Positions 25,946-37,680 of a stretch of DNA of 64,000 nucleotides are shown one piece after another. Position 1 is the first letter of the stretch, and the number at the start of each line of letters is the position of its first letter. The notes under the pieces were generated by a model. The model was not told the DNA's origin. It saw only the letters and a list, made by a program, of their open reading frames with translations, and did no database searches. The position numbers and the translations under genes are program-made. The stretch is from positions 40,488,111 through 40,552,110 of the forward strand of contig NC_092576.1 of assembly GCF_037975245.1 (NCBI RefSeq), read 5' to 3'. The DNA comes from Apostichopus japonicus. Its lineage: Eukaryota; Echinodermata; Holothuroidea; Aspidochirotida; Stichopodidae.

Positions 25946-27060
25946 CATATAGTAAGATACAGAACGAATGTGTCCATTGAAATGAAGTCCAAAATCCAAT
26001 AACAAGAAACGATAGTACCAAGCAATTATACGTCGCATTGAGCTATTCAATTAAAAAAAGTCAGCCAGTGTAGAAATCGGCAGTGACTGGTCAATTGTCT
26101 GCTACTAAAATATTCGATGTGTATATATATACACACATAAACCATATTCCTTTTTTTAATTGCAAGTATGACTCAGTATTATCTTACTTCATTCTCGTTT
26201 AGTTACATTGTGTAAAGCTACACGAAAAATCACTTTGCACGTTTCCTTCAAATTAATGCACTAAGTATCCCAGCTGTATAATATCCACCTTTTAATTTAT
26301 TTCCCGATTAGTGTCAATGAAAGTTAATTGGTAGAAGCCATTACAGTCACTCAAATACGTTGTTTCAATTTAGTGTCGCTGCGCCTTGTTGATATTTCCT
26401 TCGTTCCATAATGACACGTCATGATACTTGAGCGGCAGGTGAAGAAATTAATTTTCCGTTACCATGGTAATGACTAACATTCATATTCAACAACAGTGAT
26501 TGCCTGTATTTTTTTCTAAGCTGTGTGGATAAATGAATCGTTAACAACCACAAATAAGGCATATTAGCAGTCGCATGGTTGTTTATTAATTGCCTTTAAG
26601 CTAAAGTTACGTGTTCCTTGACATTTCATTTGAAAAGAGTTCGACACCAAATTTAAAACCGCAGCAGTTTTTCTTTGTATAATTTGTTCTTATGTTGTTC
26701 AATCCTGCATAATTGATTTAGATGCCGCACTCTCAGGTCTAACCTGCTGTGAAGTTTAATACTCAAAGCTTAATTTTCAAGCCAGAATGGTTGGAATATA
26801 CCACCGATAGGTATATGTATATAAGGTGAAGCATAGTTACAATTTAATACATGTAACATAAAAACCATGTGGATCAACATGGAAATGATCAAAGGATATG
26901 TACATAACATTTACTTATATTCTTAAATAATGAATTTAGTCTCTCAAGTTATTGTGACTGTTTCAGTGCAATATTTACACTCTGTTCTGCAAATTCTGAT
27001 TGATGATCAATTCCTTAACTGAGTTCTTACTGATGGTATTAGTGTCATGTTTTAACGATG
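25946..27060. other. Intergenic, no recognised feature
   Basis: AT-rich DNA with a TATATATACACAC tract near 26,120. No gene or repeat could be assigned. Confidence 0.45.
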
Positions 27061-27228
27061 TAATGTTATAAAGAGACTCGCGAGAGAGAGGTACTGGTGT
27101 ATCTTGATGCCGTATTTTACGCTTCTTCAGGAGACGTCTCGAACGGGCGATAGAGGAAAACACTGACAGTTCACACAAAAACAAGTTGACAAGATAGGAT
27201 TTGATTAGTGATTCGTTATAATTTCTTC
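27061..27228 (-). repeat. Direct repeat copy A flanking the Ty3/Gypsy region
   Basis: About 160 bases here recur nearly unchanged at 34,337-34,484 in the same orientation, with a few substitutions and a 5-base indel. It includes CGCGAGAGAGAGGTACTGGT and CTTCTTCAGGAGACGTCTCG. The pair brackets the retrotransposon, but the repeat lacks the TG and CA ends of a classical LTR. On the minus strand a purine-rich tract (about 27,229-27,250) directly precedes this copy, as a polypurine tract would. Alternatively it is an unrelated dispersed repeat. Confidence 0.6.
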
Positions 27229-28780
27229 TCTGTCGATTCTCTTCTCTAATTAAATAAAATGATTAGTTTGCCGTTAACATACAAAAAGCAAAATTACAAT
27301 GATCTGACTCCGTCAATTACGCAACTCGAAGTAACAAACTTGCGGGACCATGCCGCCTTTTATAAAACACTCCACCAAAAATCCCACTGCGCATAGTCAA
27401 AAGGCTGCTGATAACGTGAACCCTCGACCCAGATATATATTTAAAGGGGCTGTACGGTCTCTCGATTGAGTGATCCAGGAACATCAAAGAGGCAGTATTA
27501 CTATTTAATAACATCCCCCTCAATATTTAAAAAAAAATTGGATACTCCAAAATGTTAACATCATACTGCTTTAACTTATCGTAATCTCAAGAAGGTAGTG
27601 TAAGCACATTCATTAATATTCATTGACTTCAATAAATGGTCTGCATGTATCTCAAAGGTTAACATCTTGGTTACGAATTATTAAAATGATCATATGGTAT
27701 ATACATTGACATATATATCTCCATGAAAAATTGTTTGTGTACCTCTTCAATATTGATGACATCATATGATGTAATCTAAAAAATATATATCATTAAGGTA
27801 TCTTAAAATTATATAACACAGCAAAGTATGCAGTATCTCTTACAAAATACCTTTTATGCGTTTCATACATCAATAATACATTTATATCAAAAGTGAAATC
27901 ATGCCGTGATTGGGGTGAGATCAGAGAATACCGGACTTAGTTATCTTTTAACTGAACAGAACACCTTAGCGTGCCATAAAAAAAAAATCGTATAGTAAAA
28001 AAAAAGGACCTTAAAATATTACAAACTCATTTACAAACCTTCTCTTTAATGAAGGCATAGTTTCAAAACTGCTTTGAAACCTTGTGAATCATATACATCC
28101 ACTGCAAGAAAATCAACAAAATGTGACTCGATAGCATGGTGACCCTAGTTATGCACTCCGAAATGATAGTCTAGTAAAGTACCAAAGTACTAGATATTCG
28201 ATACCATAAAAGAGACCCCATAGACTATGACATCAACAAATCTTTCTTCAAATTTACATATTACTTAACATCTTGTCTTTTCAACATTTTTCTTCATGAA
28301 GAAATTTACTTTTGCATGAATATTTGAGGAAAAGAAAATATATACATAATTTCCTCAAAAGTTCTATACTTTCATTTGCTTGAATAACTGTTGCAGTAAG
28401 CAAAAGTTGCACATCACCAATGCTGTCTCTGAATAGCCTCCAATATAACATCAATGATGCAATGTAAATATCTTTAAAATATTTTTTCAATATATGGAAA
28501 CCCATGTTGCTAATATTCCGGATAGGTTCTAATTGCCGGGTAAACGTTTGACCGAATCCATAAAGAGAGATAAGATATACCCATTACACATTTGTTATAA
28601 AAGATGAAACTAGGTCACTCGGTGGTGTTTTTAACAATAAAGCTTATATTGTTACACCATACAGTACAATGACTTCCACTTAATAGGTATGCAGGTAATT
28701 GCCATGACGCATTCCATTCATACAATCGTGGGTAAAACACCTGAATTTCTCCTTTGAGAGTGGCCAACAAATAATGAGTC
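27229..28780. other. Non-coding stretch between direct repeat A and the integrase remnant
   Basis: No recognised coding. If the direct repeats are LTR-like, this would be the 3' untranslated or lost-env part of the element. If not, it is ordinary flanking DNA. Confidence 0.35.
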
Positions 28781-30214
28781 CTATCCAAAAAGTTGATGGA
28801 TCACTAGTGGTCCACACCATTCTGCAGCAATTTTGCGAGAGTTTGCTGTCAAGGAGGAAGACGTTGACATATATAGATACACCAATTGACCTGTTGAATA
28901 AATTGGACCTTTGTTCAGTTTTCCACTTATCTTAACATTTTGAGCATCTTGTTGCTTCTTTTGTAAGACCAACAGTACCCTTGACAAATGATCAAATCGT
29001 CTCTTTAACAATGCGGCATATTCTCCATGAGATTGTGATAATCCTGCCATTAGATTGAAAATATAGTTACCCAACCTGAGGAGAGGGAAATGTGTTATAT
29101 GCATAGGCTGATGTTGGGATAAACCTTACCCAATCCGTACCAAACTGATTTAAGTTCACTTTAGGGAAATTTGAAAGAGTCTGAATATGTCTTTCAACCT
29201 GTAAGCTTCCATGATTGCTTACACTGATGAACTTTTGTTCAATGCCTAAAGCTTTACTTAAGAGCTCCACTAATTTTCCCGTAAGAGAAGATGCCTCATC
29301 ACTTATGATAAAAGATGGTGGACCAAAGGTTGTGACTATCCTCTGCAATAATGCTTCACATATTGTTTCAGCATCAAGAGTCTTAAGAGAAACACATACA
29401 ACAAATTTGGTGATCTCATCACAAACAACCATCAAATGTTTAAATCCTGTAGCCGTTGTGGGCATAGTCTTGAAATCATGAAATAAGTCTGTCAAAGGGA
29501 CGACAAGAATCAGGAATGCGAGCATGATATTGTCTCAATTTGTCAGGTTTCTTAAGGAATTCTTGACAACGGAGACATGCCTGAATATAATTACTGATGC
29601 GTTGAAACATATTGCGCAGATAGAAATGCTGTCTAATGGTGAAATATGTACGCATTACACCCTGATGATTACTTAACAAGTCATCATGATATCGAGATTT
29701 TATATGTTCCACCATAGTTTCAGATACGACTAACTTAAGAGTCATCTTAGCATCATTAGTCTCGTGCAAAAATTATCCTGAATAACAAACTATTACATAA
29801 CAAATAATCCTCTGCTTGAGAACGAACAGTTCTTGTATGCTTAACATTACTTGGAATAATGTCGTGTGCAAGAAAATTATAAATTGGTTTGCAGTAAGGA
29901 CAAGTTTGTTGTTGAATTTTCAACTCTTTTACATCAAATGGCAGATCATAGTTTTTGATCAGCTTTCCTTGAATTGCCTTCATGACTTTATTCAATTCCT
30001 TTTGTTTTGAAATGTGCCCTGTAACCAAATGATCAATGTTTGTTATGACTGGCTTTGGCTGAGCAAATAATTCTGGAGGTGGTTCTCTGACTACCTTTTG
30101 CACCATATGTCCACTCTGATCCACTAATCTTGACTCTGAAGGTTGAGAAACACTTGTAAAATTTGGCACAACTAGTATATCAGGGCTATAGGTATGTCGA
30201 TTTGCACTAGGCAT
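28781..30214 (-). pseudogene. Integrase remnant (zinc-binding domain plus catalytic core)
   Basis: The N-terminal part carries the spaced His-His-Cys-Cys zinc-binding residues (Tyr-His-Asp-Asp, Asn-His-Gln-Gly, Cys-Leu-Arg-Cys). The core (29,067-29,525) keeps Asp in Val-Cys-Asp-Glu-Ile-Thr, Asp in Ile-Ser-Asp-Glu, and Glu in Val-Glu-Arg-His, the expected D,D,E set. Three frames are needed to read through, so it is broken. A C-terminal segment rich in Lys and Gln follows in another frame. Confidence 0.78.
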
Positions 30215-30469
30215 TGTAGGCCTTTGAATATATATATATCTCTCTTGTCATTAGAAATTACTGGTGTAGTCCTCTTTAGTGACTCAGGTTGTAGTCTCTG
30301 CGTAACATGATCATTACAATGTGTTGCCTTAGGACCGGATGTCCTTTTAACTCTATTTGTTGATTCTTTGGCTGAGGAATCCTGCGTGGACTCCTTGGTG
30401 ACTTTATTTGGAAATCAATCTAGAACTTTGACTCCCATTGACTTTGCGTTTGACCTTGTCATGATTGAT

Positions 30470-30907
30470 CTATTTCAGAGTGTAATTCCTGTGGTGCCCT
30501 AGACAAATAATCTGCCAAACCAATTCTGAGCCCTTTATATAACCAACCTTGAATGTATATTCTGACAATTTGAACAGAAGCTTACGTAAGCGTGAATTTG
30601 CTGGTTCTTGTTTTGATTTAAACAATTCAACAATGTCCGAGTGATCAAAATATGCCTCAAATTCTACATTTTGCAATAAATGTTTGAATGCTGTCACATT
30701 AATATATAAACCCATCATTTCTAATTCAGTGACACTATACCTCTGACATGCTGGTGGTAATATCTTAGAGTAATATGCAATAATATTCTCTTTGCCGTTA
30801 ACTCTTTGTGTCAGGTATGATCCTGTTGCTACTCGTGATGTGTCGCTATATAGTACAAAACGACCATCTTTATGTGGCATATGCAATATAGGTGGATTAC
30901 ACAACAA
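30470..30907 (-). pseudogene. RNase H domain remnant
   Basis: This is the segment following reverse transcriptase. It shows Phe-Val-Leu-Tyr-Ser-Asp-Thr-Ser, Gly-Ser-Tyr-Leu, Ala-Tyr-Tyr-Ser-Lys and Tyr-Ser-Val-Thr-Glu-Leu-Glu in the order usual for the Ty3 RNase H. The Asp of the YSDTS motif and the Glu of TELE are candidate catalytic residues. It is joined to the reverse transcriptase only through a frame change near 30,830-31,130. Confidence 0.75.
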
Positions 30908-31060
30908 CTCTTTAATATTTTGAAACGCACACTGATGTTCCTCTGTCCATATAAATTCCTTTCTTTACGACTCAAATGATGTAATGGTTTCAATAGTGCT
31001 TGAATATTTGGGGGAAATGAAGCCACATAATTAACCGCACCCACAAATCGTCTTAATGAC

Positions 31061-31880
31061 TTAACATTGTGTGGTTTCGGGTTTTTTCCTGATCGCTGCA
31101 CATCTGTGATGCAAAGGTTGCATACAAGCCTCACCTTCTGGGGTCATTGAGAGCAAAAATCCCATAAATCGGACTGAATGTTGAAATATGCTACACTTTT
31201 TAGGACAGATTTTTAATCCGTTGTCCATTAAAACCTTAAAAATTGCCTGTAGGTGTTGTTGGTGAGATTGTTTCACTGCACTGTACACAATAATATCGTC
31301 ATGATGAGCAATACAGAACTTATTTGAATTTGGGATCGCTGCCAAAATATCATTAATTTGCGACTGAAAGATTGCTGGAGATAAATTCAATCCCTGTGGT
31401 AGGCGTTTATAATAATAGTGCTTTCCTCCATGAAATGAAGCAATACCTGTATATTGTTGTGCATGAACACTGAGTGACAGACAGAAGAATGCAGACTTTA
31501 AATCAAGAACACCCAAAATTTTGGCTTCAGAGTATCCTTTGGTACGGATAGTCTCATTCAGTAATGGAAATGGGTGTTTGAGAAGTTTTATTTACTGTTC
31601 AAAATTTGTGACAACCCGTTTGTCTTTTGTTCCCTTCTTTGGAATGAGCAAAACTGGTGAGGTATACGACTGATTTCCTACCGCTAAGATTCCTAATCGC
31701 ACTAATTTGTCAAGCTCACTGGCGACAATGATTTTTCCTCATCTGAAAGTCTATAGGGACGTATGTAAAATGGCTCATCATTAGTAAGAGTAATATCAGC
31801 CTCATAATTTGGACAGTGAGATAATTCACCATTAAGAGAAAATGCATCTCTATGTGAGTCTAGAAATTCATATATACTTT
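31061..31880 (-). pseudogene. Ty3/Gypsy reverse transcriptase remnant
   Basis: The fingers motif Ser-Pro-Val-Leu-Leu-Ile-Pro-Lys-Lys is present in another frame, with a stop before Leu-Asp-Leu-Lys-Ser-Ala-Phe. Next come Leu-Pro-Gln-Gly-Leu-Asn-Leu-Ser-Pro-Ala-Ile-Phe and the catalytic box. That box reads His-His-Asp-Asp (Asp-Asp at 31,295-31,300) where an aromatic residue normally sits two positions before the aspartates. Several frame breaks. Confidence 0.8.
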
Positions 31881-32262
31881 CTGTCTCTGGGGCATTTAGA
31901 ATATTTGTTCCAAATGAATGTTTTCTCTCATGATTTCCTGTTCGGATTTGGAAACCAGGGGATCATTGGCTGTTAAATGTGGATAACGATGTAAATTATA
32001 TCGTGTAATTGCATCACGATTCTCTTAAGAATTAGAATTGGTTCTAAAAAGAGGCGGTTTTTTATGTCTCTCATGACATTGAGAAAATCTAGAGAATCAG
32101 TAGGTATGTCTTCTGTGACCGTAATGATATCTGCTAAATCTAAATGAGCCACTGTGCGAGAAGGATGCAGACAAAATTTCCGTTTACCCATGTTCCTTAG
32201 TAGAATCTTTGTTCTACCTTTATGCATTTTCACTAACATTCGTGAAGGACACATACGAGATA

Positions 32263-32673
32263 TTACAGGAAACGGTTTAATAACCACATCTGCATTTCGT
32301 CCATATAGTGGAAGACGTCCCTGTACAGTAATGTATCTTTGCTGACCTGGGTAAATAACAAATCTCTGCACAGGCTTGTGGTAAAGTCCAAAGATCCATT
32401 CAATTCCTTCAGAGTTTGACTACCTAATATTAAGTCAATACCTGTCAGGTTTGCAGCGATTAAAGCAGAAAGCTGAAAATCATGACCCTGAATATTGACC
32501 TGAAATGTTATCGTGCTATACGCATGAATAAACTGACCATTACCCAACTTGAGGTTTACTACATCAACTGAGTCTGGTCGTATAGAGGATACATACATAC
32601 TTTTACACTGTAGAAAAATAAATGATAGAGCGTGTCGCTCCACTATCAAACAACAGTGAAATTCCTTAGCCAT
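32263..32673 (-). pseudogene. Retroviral-type aspartic protease remnant
   Basis: The catalytic Asp-Ser-Gly-Ala is encoded at 32,636-32,647, but in a different frame from the rest of the domain. The downstream part contains the flap-like region and the hydrophobic-Gly motif Ile-Asp-Leu-Ile-Leu-Gly-Ser. A frameshift just after the active site therefore inactivates it. Confidence 0.65.
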
Positions 32674-32926
32674 CAGGTGAAGTACCTCTTACAAAGTTAC
32701 GTGTGTCCAGTTGAATATTCACATTACGGTCGTTCCCTGTATATTTAGAACTAGGAATATTACTATTCTTCCAAGTATTATTTGCTTTACGTTTCGATCT
32801 TCCATTACTTGGTACATTGTCTGGAGTCACTGTATGATGAGTGCTATCAAAGGTGCTCCCTACTGCAAAATTCTGAGGTGGTGCTCTGTTTACATTAGCT
32901 TCCATTTCACGGCTTAGGCGAATTTA

Positions 32927-33681
32927 GCAGTATTGTGCAAAATGACCTCGATTTTGACAGTAATAACATGTGATTGACATACGTGACTGATCAAACTTAG
33001 TTTCTAATTCCTGAATTTTGTTACACAACTCGTGTATCTCAGAAGATGCAGAAATATTAGAAGCCTGACCAGAAGACGCTTTGTCTTGCATTGCCATAAA
33101 TGGTTCGGAAGAAACTGGGAGTTGACTTTGGATTTGTAAGTCAAAATAACATTTTTAAGACCAAATCTGCAATTGTTGCTTGTGGTGATGCAGACATTAA
33201 CACTGCTGAGCGGCATTGCAAAGGCAGGGTCGAGATGAATTTATCTCTAATTTGATCCTCACCAGAACTTAATGGTGCTGCAGATTTGGAAATTTTGGCC
33301 AAATGAGCTTGAGCTGTATCAAGCCGTATAGCTTAATGCGTGAAATGTCTGCGATTTTTGCGTAGGAAGAAGCCCCTGGAATGAAAGGAGCAAGGAATTG
33401 CGTACGAAGATCAGCAATACTGGAAAATTTGTTTTCAATCTAGCGTCTGGCTTGGCCTTTAAGTATTCGCTTAAATATGCGACATATTTCTGTAAATTCT
33501 TCGCTACAGGAGGGGTTTGGGACGGCAATTTATGTACCTCTAAATAATCTTCAAATCCCTAAAAATGAGCTTCCGCTAAATCTGCATTAATCACATCGCC
33601 CTGAAATCGTGATGGCAAAAGTTCAGTTGGCCTATGTTTCTGTATAACAGAGGTCGAAGTTTCCTGTTCACTGACGGACAT
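32927..33681 (-). pseudogene. gag remnant with CCHC zinc knuckle
   Basis: The presumed start ATG is at 33,681. The frame is broken by an early stop and by at least one frameshift. It resumes in a capsid-like region (about 33,320-33,530) and ends in a Cys-x2-Cys-x4-His-x4-Cys knuckle at 32,927-32,970, immediately followed by a stop. The knuckle is intact and would bind nucleic acid in a functional Gag. The helical Lys-Ile-Gln-Glu-Leu-Glu-Thr-Lys stretch before it suggests a short coiled coil. Confidence 0.7.
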
Positions 33682-34336
33682 TATGCCGAATACAATTAGG
33701 CTAGTTACGAGTATACAACATGAGCCTAGACTTAATTGAACACATTATCGACCGCAATACAAATATGCAATACATGGACACGATTAAAATAATTTATCGG
33801 TACACTCTGATCTCAAATAGGGGTTGTTGGGATATAAATTGGCATGATTTCACTCACCCTTAACTAAGAACTGGTACTGCAAATGATGATTGAAGTTCTT
33901 TTGGCTAGTAGTAGTAGTAATAGTAGCAGGTAGGCCAACATCTCGTAATAACTGCAGATTCGTTCGCCGTTAACATCGGGTAGAGCCTAGGCCTAGATTG
34001 CGAAAATGTTCAGTTCTGATGTTAAGAGCTGCAGTATACCACGTACTAGTTGCGCAAATGTTCAAACGCGAACTGCATGCTGTGTTGATTCCATGGGTTC
34101 TGGCATCCGTTGTACAAGCTTAGGCTAGTATAGGCTGACTTCCATCGTAGAGTGTGTCCGTTTGGCAATGTCGTGAACATACGTTGTGTTCCTCGTTAGG
34201 ACTTTGGGCCAAAAGATCTCCTGTCCGTTATTGAGCGTAACGAACGAAAGTTGTTAAAAGTTACGTTACCGTTTTGTTCCTGAAGAAAGCAACCGTCCTC
34301 CACCATGTAATATTATAACGAGCCCACGACTTCGGC

Positions 34337-34484
34337 ATGTAATTTTATAAAGGGACTCGCGAGAGAGAGGTACTGGTATATCTTGATGCCGTATTTTACG
34401 CTTCTTCAGGAGACGTCTCGAACAGGCGATAGAGGAAAACACTGACACACAAAAACAAGTTGACAAGATAGGATTTGATTAGTG
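34337..34484 (-). repeat. Direct repeat copy B flanking the Ty3/Gypsy region
   Basis: Nearly identical to 27,061-27,228 and in the same orientation. Its upper edge (about 34,484) directly abuts the 3' end of the LINE reverse transcriptase remnant, so it marks an insertion or truncation boundary. Confidence 0.6.
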
Positions 34485-34551
34485 ATTTTTAACCAGAACG
34501 TTGCGGCCCACCGGGGTAAGATCTCTTGTAGACCAAAGTCGCAAACAGCTT

Positions 34552-35660
34552 TTATGCCTCGAAAGTTTGGATATATATATAGTTTAATCTAAAGAGATCG
34601 TTCCCATTGTGCGTAAACCAAATACCTAACATCCTAACAGGACCAGCGGAAAACTTTAGATTATAGTTCTTTACAAAAGCAGGGTGGAGATGGACGTAAG
34701 ACCCGAGAGGAAACAAAATGGATTTATCCATATTAATAGTCAAACCCGACGAAATTTTATAAATGTTAAGAATACGGAGAGCTTCCTTTAAGGATGACTG
34801 GCTACCGTCCAGAAACAATGTGGTGTCATGCGCATACTGAAGAAGCTTAGTTTCGATACCACCAATTTCAATACCTGTAATCTGCTACACTTTGTATATA
34901 TAAACCTCAGTACATATAATAAATAAAAACGGGCTAAGCGGGCAGCATTGACGCACGCCTCGCTGCACCGGAAAAACACCGGTTGAAAAGCCATTATTGC
35001 AAACACAAGCTGTGCAGTTGCTGTAAAACGTACGAACCCAATTTATGAAACTTTGACCAAAGTTAAAATACCTTAAAGATCTTAAAAGAAAACTCCACTC
35101 TAGTTTGTCGAAAGCCTTCTCGAATTCGACGAACAACATAAAACCTGACATTTTGTGCAAATTACAGTGATCAATAAGATCAAGAACGTACCGGATATTT
35201 CCCCCAATAAACCGGCCGCGTAAAAAACCTGTTTGGTTTGGACCAATGATAGTTTCAATGACACATTCCAGTCTAGCAGCGGTAGCCTTTACACCAATCT
35301 TATGGTCCGTATTAAGTAAGGAAATTGGGCGGTAATTTTTTAAGTGGGTAGAATCTTTTTCCGGTTTTGGCATGAGGGTAATAATGCCTCTGGATTGCTC
35401 ATGAGAGAGATGGATATTATTGTAGAAATAATTTAAAGAGTCAACTACATAGTTCCCCAAAAGATGCGAAAACCTTTTATAAAAATTTGCTGAAAAGCCA
35501 TCACTGCCAGGAGATTTGTCATTATTTAAAGAGCTAAGTGATATACTACACCCCTCGAACGTAAGTTCCCCTTCACAGCTATTAGAGTCATTCTGATTTA
35601 AATGCTTCGGGGCAAATTAAGAAAAATCACATGCGGGTTACAATGACTGCTCTTATATCA
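34552..35660 (-). pseudogene. LINE reverse transcriptase remnant, catalytic box mutated
   Basis: Motifs in order: Ile-Thr-Leu-Met-Pro-Lys; Tyr-Arg-Pro-Ile-Ser-Leu-Leu-Asn; Gly-Phe-Leu-Arg-Gly-Arg-Phe-Ile; Phe-Glu-Lys-Ala-Phe-Asp; Gly-Val-Arg-Gln-Cys-Cys-Pro-Leu-Ser-Pro. The catalytic box at 34,824-34,835 reads Tyr-Ala-His-Asp instead of Tyr-Ala-Asp-Asp, and the Gly of the Gln-Gly-Cys-Pro motif is Cys. Two frameshifts also occur. The domain is dead. Confidence 0.82.
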
Positions 35661-36134
35661 ATTTCTATAAAACTTTTTGATATTTTGGAGAATAACATTA
35701 CCGTCCGTATGAATATTTCCATTAGCATCAAAAATCTTACGAATAGAGTTCTTTTGTTTATTTCGTTTCTCAAGGTTAAGAAAATGTTTGGTGCTCTTTT
35801 CGCCTTGTTCCACCCAACGAGCACGAGAGCGGATAATAGTTCCTTGAAGTTTAATTTCGTAGAAGAGCAGCTTTTCATTTCGAGCATTTTGTAATTGTGT
35901 TCGGGTCTCAGGTAAATCGTTGCTGAATAGATCTTGTTCCAGTTGGGCTATTTTTTGTGTAGGCCCTTCCTCTCTATGTTGCCTTTCCTTTGCTTTTTTC
36001 CTTGCAAAGTCTATGCTTTCTTTGCGTATCAGAAACTTGAGGCCTTCCCATCGCGAGAATGGGTTTTGAGTATGAGATGTCGGGTACATAGTCCTAGATG
36101 GTATTTGTGATCGTATAAACATAATCTGGGTCAC
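35658..36134 (-). pseudogene. LINE ORF2 segment between endonuclease and reverse transcriptase
   Basis: A charged helical region with Trp-Glu-Gly-Leu-Lys-Phe-Leu-Ile-Arg, Arg-Ser-Arg-Ala-Arg-Trp-Val-Glu-Gln-Gly-Glu-Lys-Ser-Thr and Phe-Leu-Asn-Leu-Glu-Lys-Arg. This is the conserved connector of L1/Tx1-type ORF2 proteins. It is cut at its N-terminal side by the MITE, and the frame resumes at 36,943. Confidence 0.78.
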
Positions 36135-36138
36135 TTAA

Positions 36139-36938
36139 AGCAGCATTTTGCGTCCTCGACTATGATATTTCTCAACCTCACTGACTCCACTATGCCATAA
36201 CGATGCATACATAACTAGCTTATCTATTTACATTTTACTTCAAATGATGGCATAAAAGTCGAAAAAAATTGCAACTTTGTTGTTCTCCAAGATATTTTCC
36301 GTTGGGAACCCAATAAACCTCGCCCATAATATGAATATTTAAACACCACGAACGTCATTGACAGATACGTAATATAACACCACGCTTGATTTGTGTACAG
36401 TCTATATGGCAGTTGTACCAGGGAGTTGCATAACAACTCCCAACGCAAAGTCTTGAATGTATTTTTAGCAACGGCTCATAACTAAACCTGCATCTCTGAT
36501 TGGTTGAATTCAAACTAGTGGGTTTGGGAACTGAATGTGATTTAATTTTGTATGTGGAATACTCGCCAATTAACGTTTTTGGCAGGGAAAAACTTGGCTA
36601 ATATCTTAATTTGCTGTTTTGTGATTTGATGTATGTAAAAAACTCAATGGACATGTCAAAAAAGTAGAAAACGGCGACCAAACGCAAAATGCTCATGAAT
36701 AAACATACTGTTCACTGATTGGTGGAATTCAAACTAGTGGATTTGGAGATATGAAAACTTTGTCGAAGACACTTTTACTCGTTATCGATATAAATCGTTA
36801 ATTACTCGCTAATTAACGCTCTTGGCAGGGTGAAACTTCGATGGTGTCTTAGTTTGCTGATTTATGATTGATACATGTAAAAAAATCGATGCACATGTTA
36901 AAAAGGTGGAAAAAAGCGACCCAACGCAAAATGCTGCT
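36139..36938. mobile_element. TTAA-flanked MITE inserted in the LINE
   Basis: Perfect inverted termini AGCAGCATTTTGCGT are flanked by TTAA on both sides (36,135-36,138 and 36,939-36,942). The element is exactly 800 bases. TTAA duplication points to the piggyBac or Kolobok superfamilies. The right part is internally duplicated: TGATTGGT-GAATTCAAACTAGTGG occurs at about 36,499 and 36,717, and the terminal stretch ending ACGCAAAATGCT occurs at about 36,582-36,695 and 36,825-36,938. The LINE reading resumes cleanly on both sides. Confidence 0.85.
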
Positions 36939-36942
36939 TTAA

Positions 36943-37680
36943 GAGAGAATTATTTAGCTTCCAGTAACCAGGTCCTCTCTTTTCGTTGGCGAGAGTGAGT
37001 GAGAGATTTACGAATGAATGGTCTGATTGAATGCCTGGAGAGTGTTACGACTCGGATACTGAATGGGCGATATGACGAGAAATCAGGAAAAAATCTAAAC
37101 GGCAGTACAAACCTGGGGTGATATTGGAGGTCCAAGTAAAATTTTCAGTTCTGGAATTTCTCTCCCTCCATATGTCGATTAGGGACAGCCCAGTCATAAA
37201 AGAAATACATTCGTTCCTTGCACGAAAATGTGTTCTTTCCTGCCCCCTTTCTTGTCGATGTCAAGATTGAACACAAAGTTGAAGTCTCCTCCTATGATCA
37301 ACGTATCACAAGTACACTCAGAAATGGTTTGAAAGAGATTAATAAAAAAAAGTTGGGTTATCCAGGTTGGGGCCATAGATGCACACAATGGTTACAATTT
37401 TGTCTGTAATCGCTATATCCGCAATGACGTATCTGCCTAATTCATGACTATGCCACTTTAAAATGTTAACGTTGAAAGAGGGTTTAAATAGAATGAAAAC
37501 ACCGCAACTGTCATGTGTGCCATGAGAAAATATAATTTGTCCTCCCCATTCATTTTGCCAGAGTTTCTCGTCCATAGGTAGGGTGTGAGTCTCTTGTACC
37601 AGAATGATTTGTGCATTCCTTCGGTGGAGAAAAGACGCCGCCTTTTATTATTCTGACGCAATCCCCTAACATTATAAGAA
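36943..37680 (-). pseudogene. LINE apurinic-type endonuclease remnant
   Basis: Read on the minus strand: Trp-Gln-Asn-Glu-Trp-Gly-Gly-Gln-Ile-Ile-Phe-Ser-His-Gly, Ser-Cys-Gly-Val-Phe-Ile-Leu, Gly-Arg-Tyr-Val-Ile-Ala-Asp-Ile, Ile-Tyr-Gly-Pro-Asn, Ile-Ile-Gly-Gly-Asp-Phe-Asn. Further on come an Arg-Leu-Asp-Phe-Phe-Leu segment and Ser-Asp-His-Ser at the end of the fold. The Gly-Asp-Phe-Asn and Ser-Asp-His motifs are catalytic in the exonuclease-endonuclease-phosphatase family. Several frame changes break it. Confidence 0.8.

Larger units (their letters stand above)
28781..33681 (-). mobile_element. Broken Ty3/Gypsy retrotransposon (gag-pol remnant)
   Basis: On the minus strand the domains follow the order of Metaviridae: Gag with a CCHC knuckle, aspartic protease, reverse transcriptase, RNase H, HHCC zinc domain and integrase core. 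Integrase after RNase H excludes the Ty1/Copia order. Every domain is split by frameshifts or stops, so the copy cannot be autonomous. Classical LTRs with TG and CA ends, a primer-binding site and target duplications were looked for and not found. A 160-bp direct repeat outside the coding region may mark the ends. Confidence 0.85.

Noticed and set aside
27095-27160. Hammerhead ribozyme in the direct repeat (CTGAAGA on the minus strand)
   Set aside because: CTGAAGA and a small stem are present, but no GAAA follows at the right place in either copy.
28000-34300. Classical LTRs for the Ty3/Gypsy element
   Set aside because: No pair of TG...CA repeats or convincing tRNA primer site was found by eye between the coding ends and the direct repeats.
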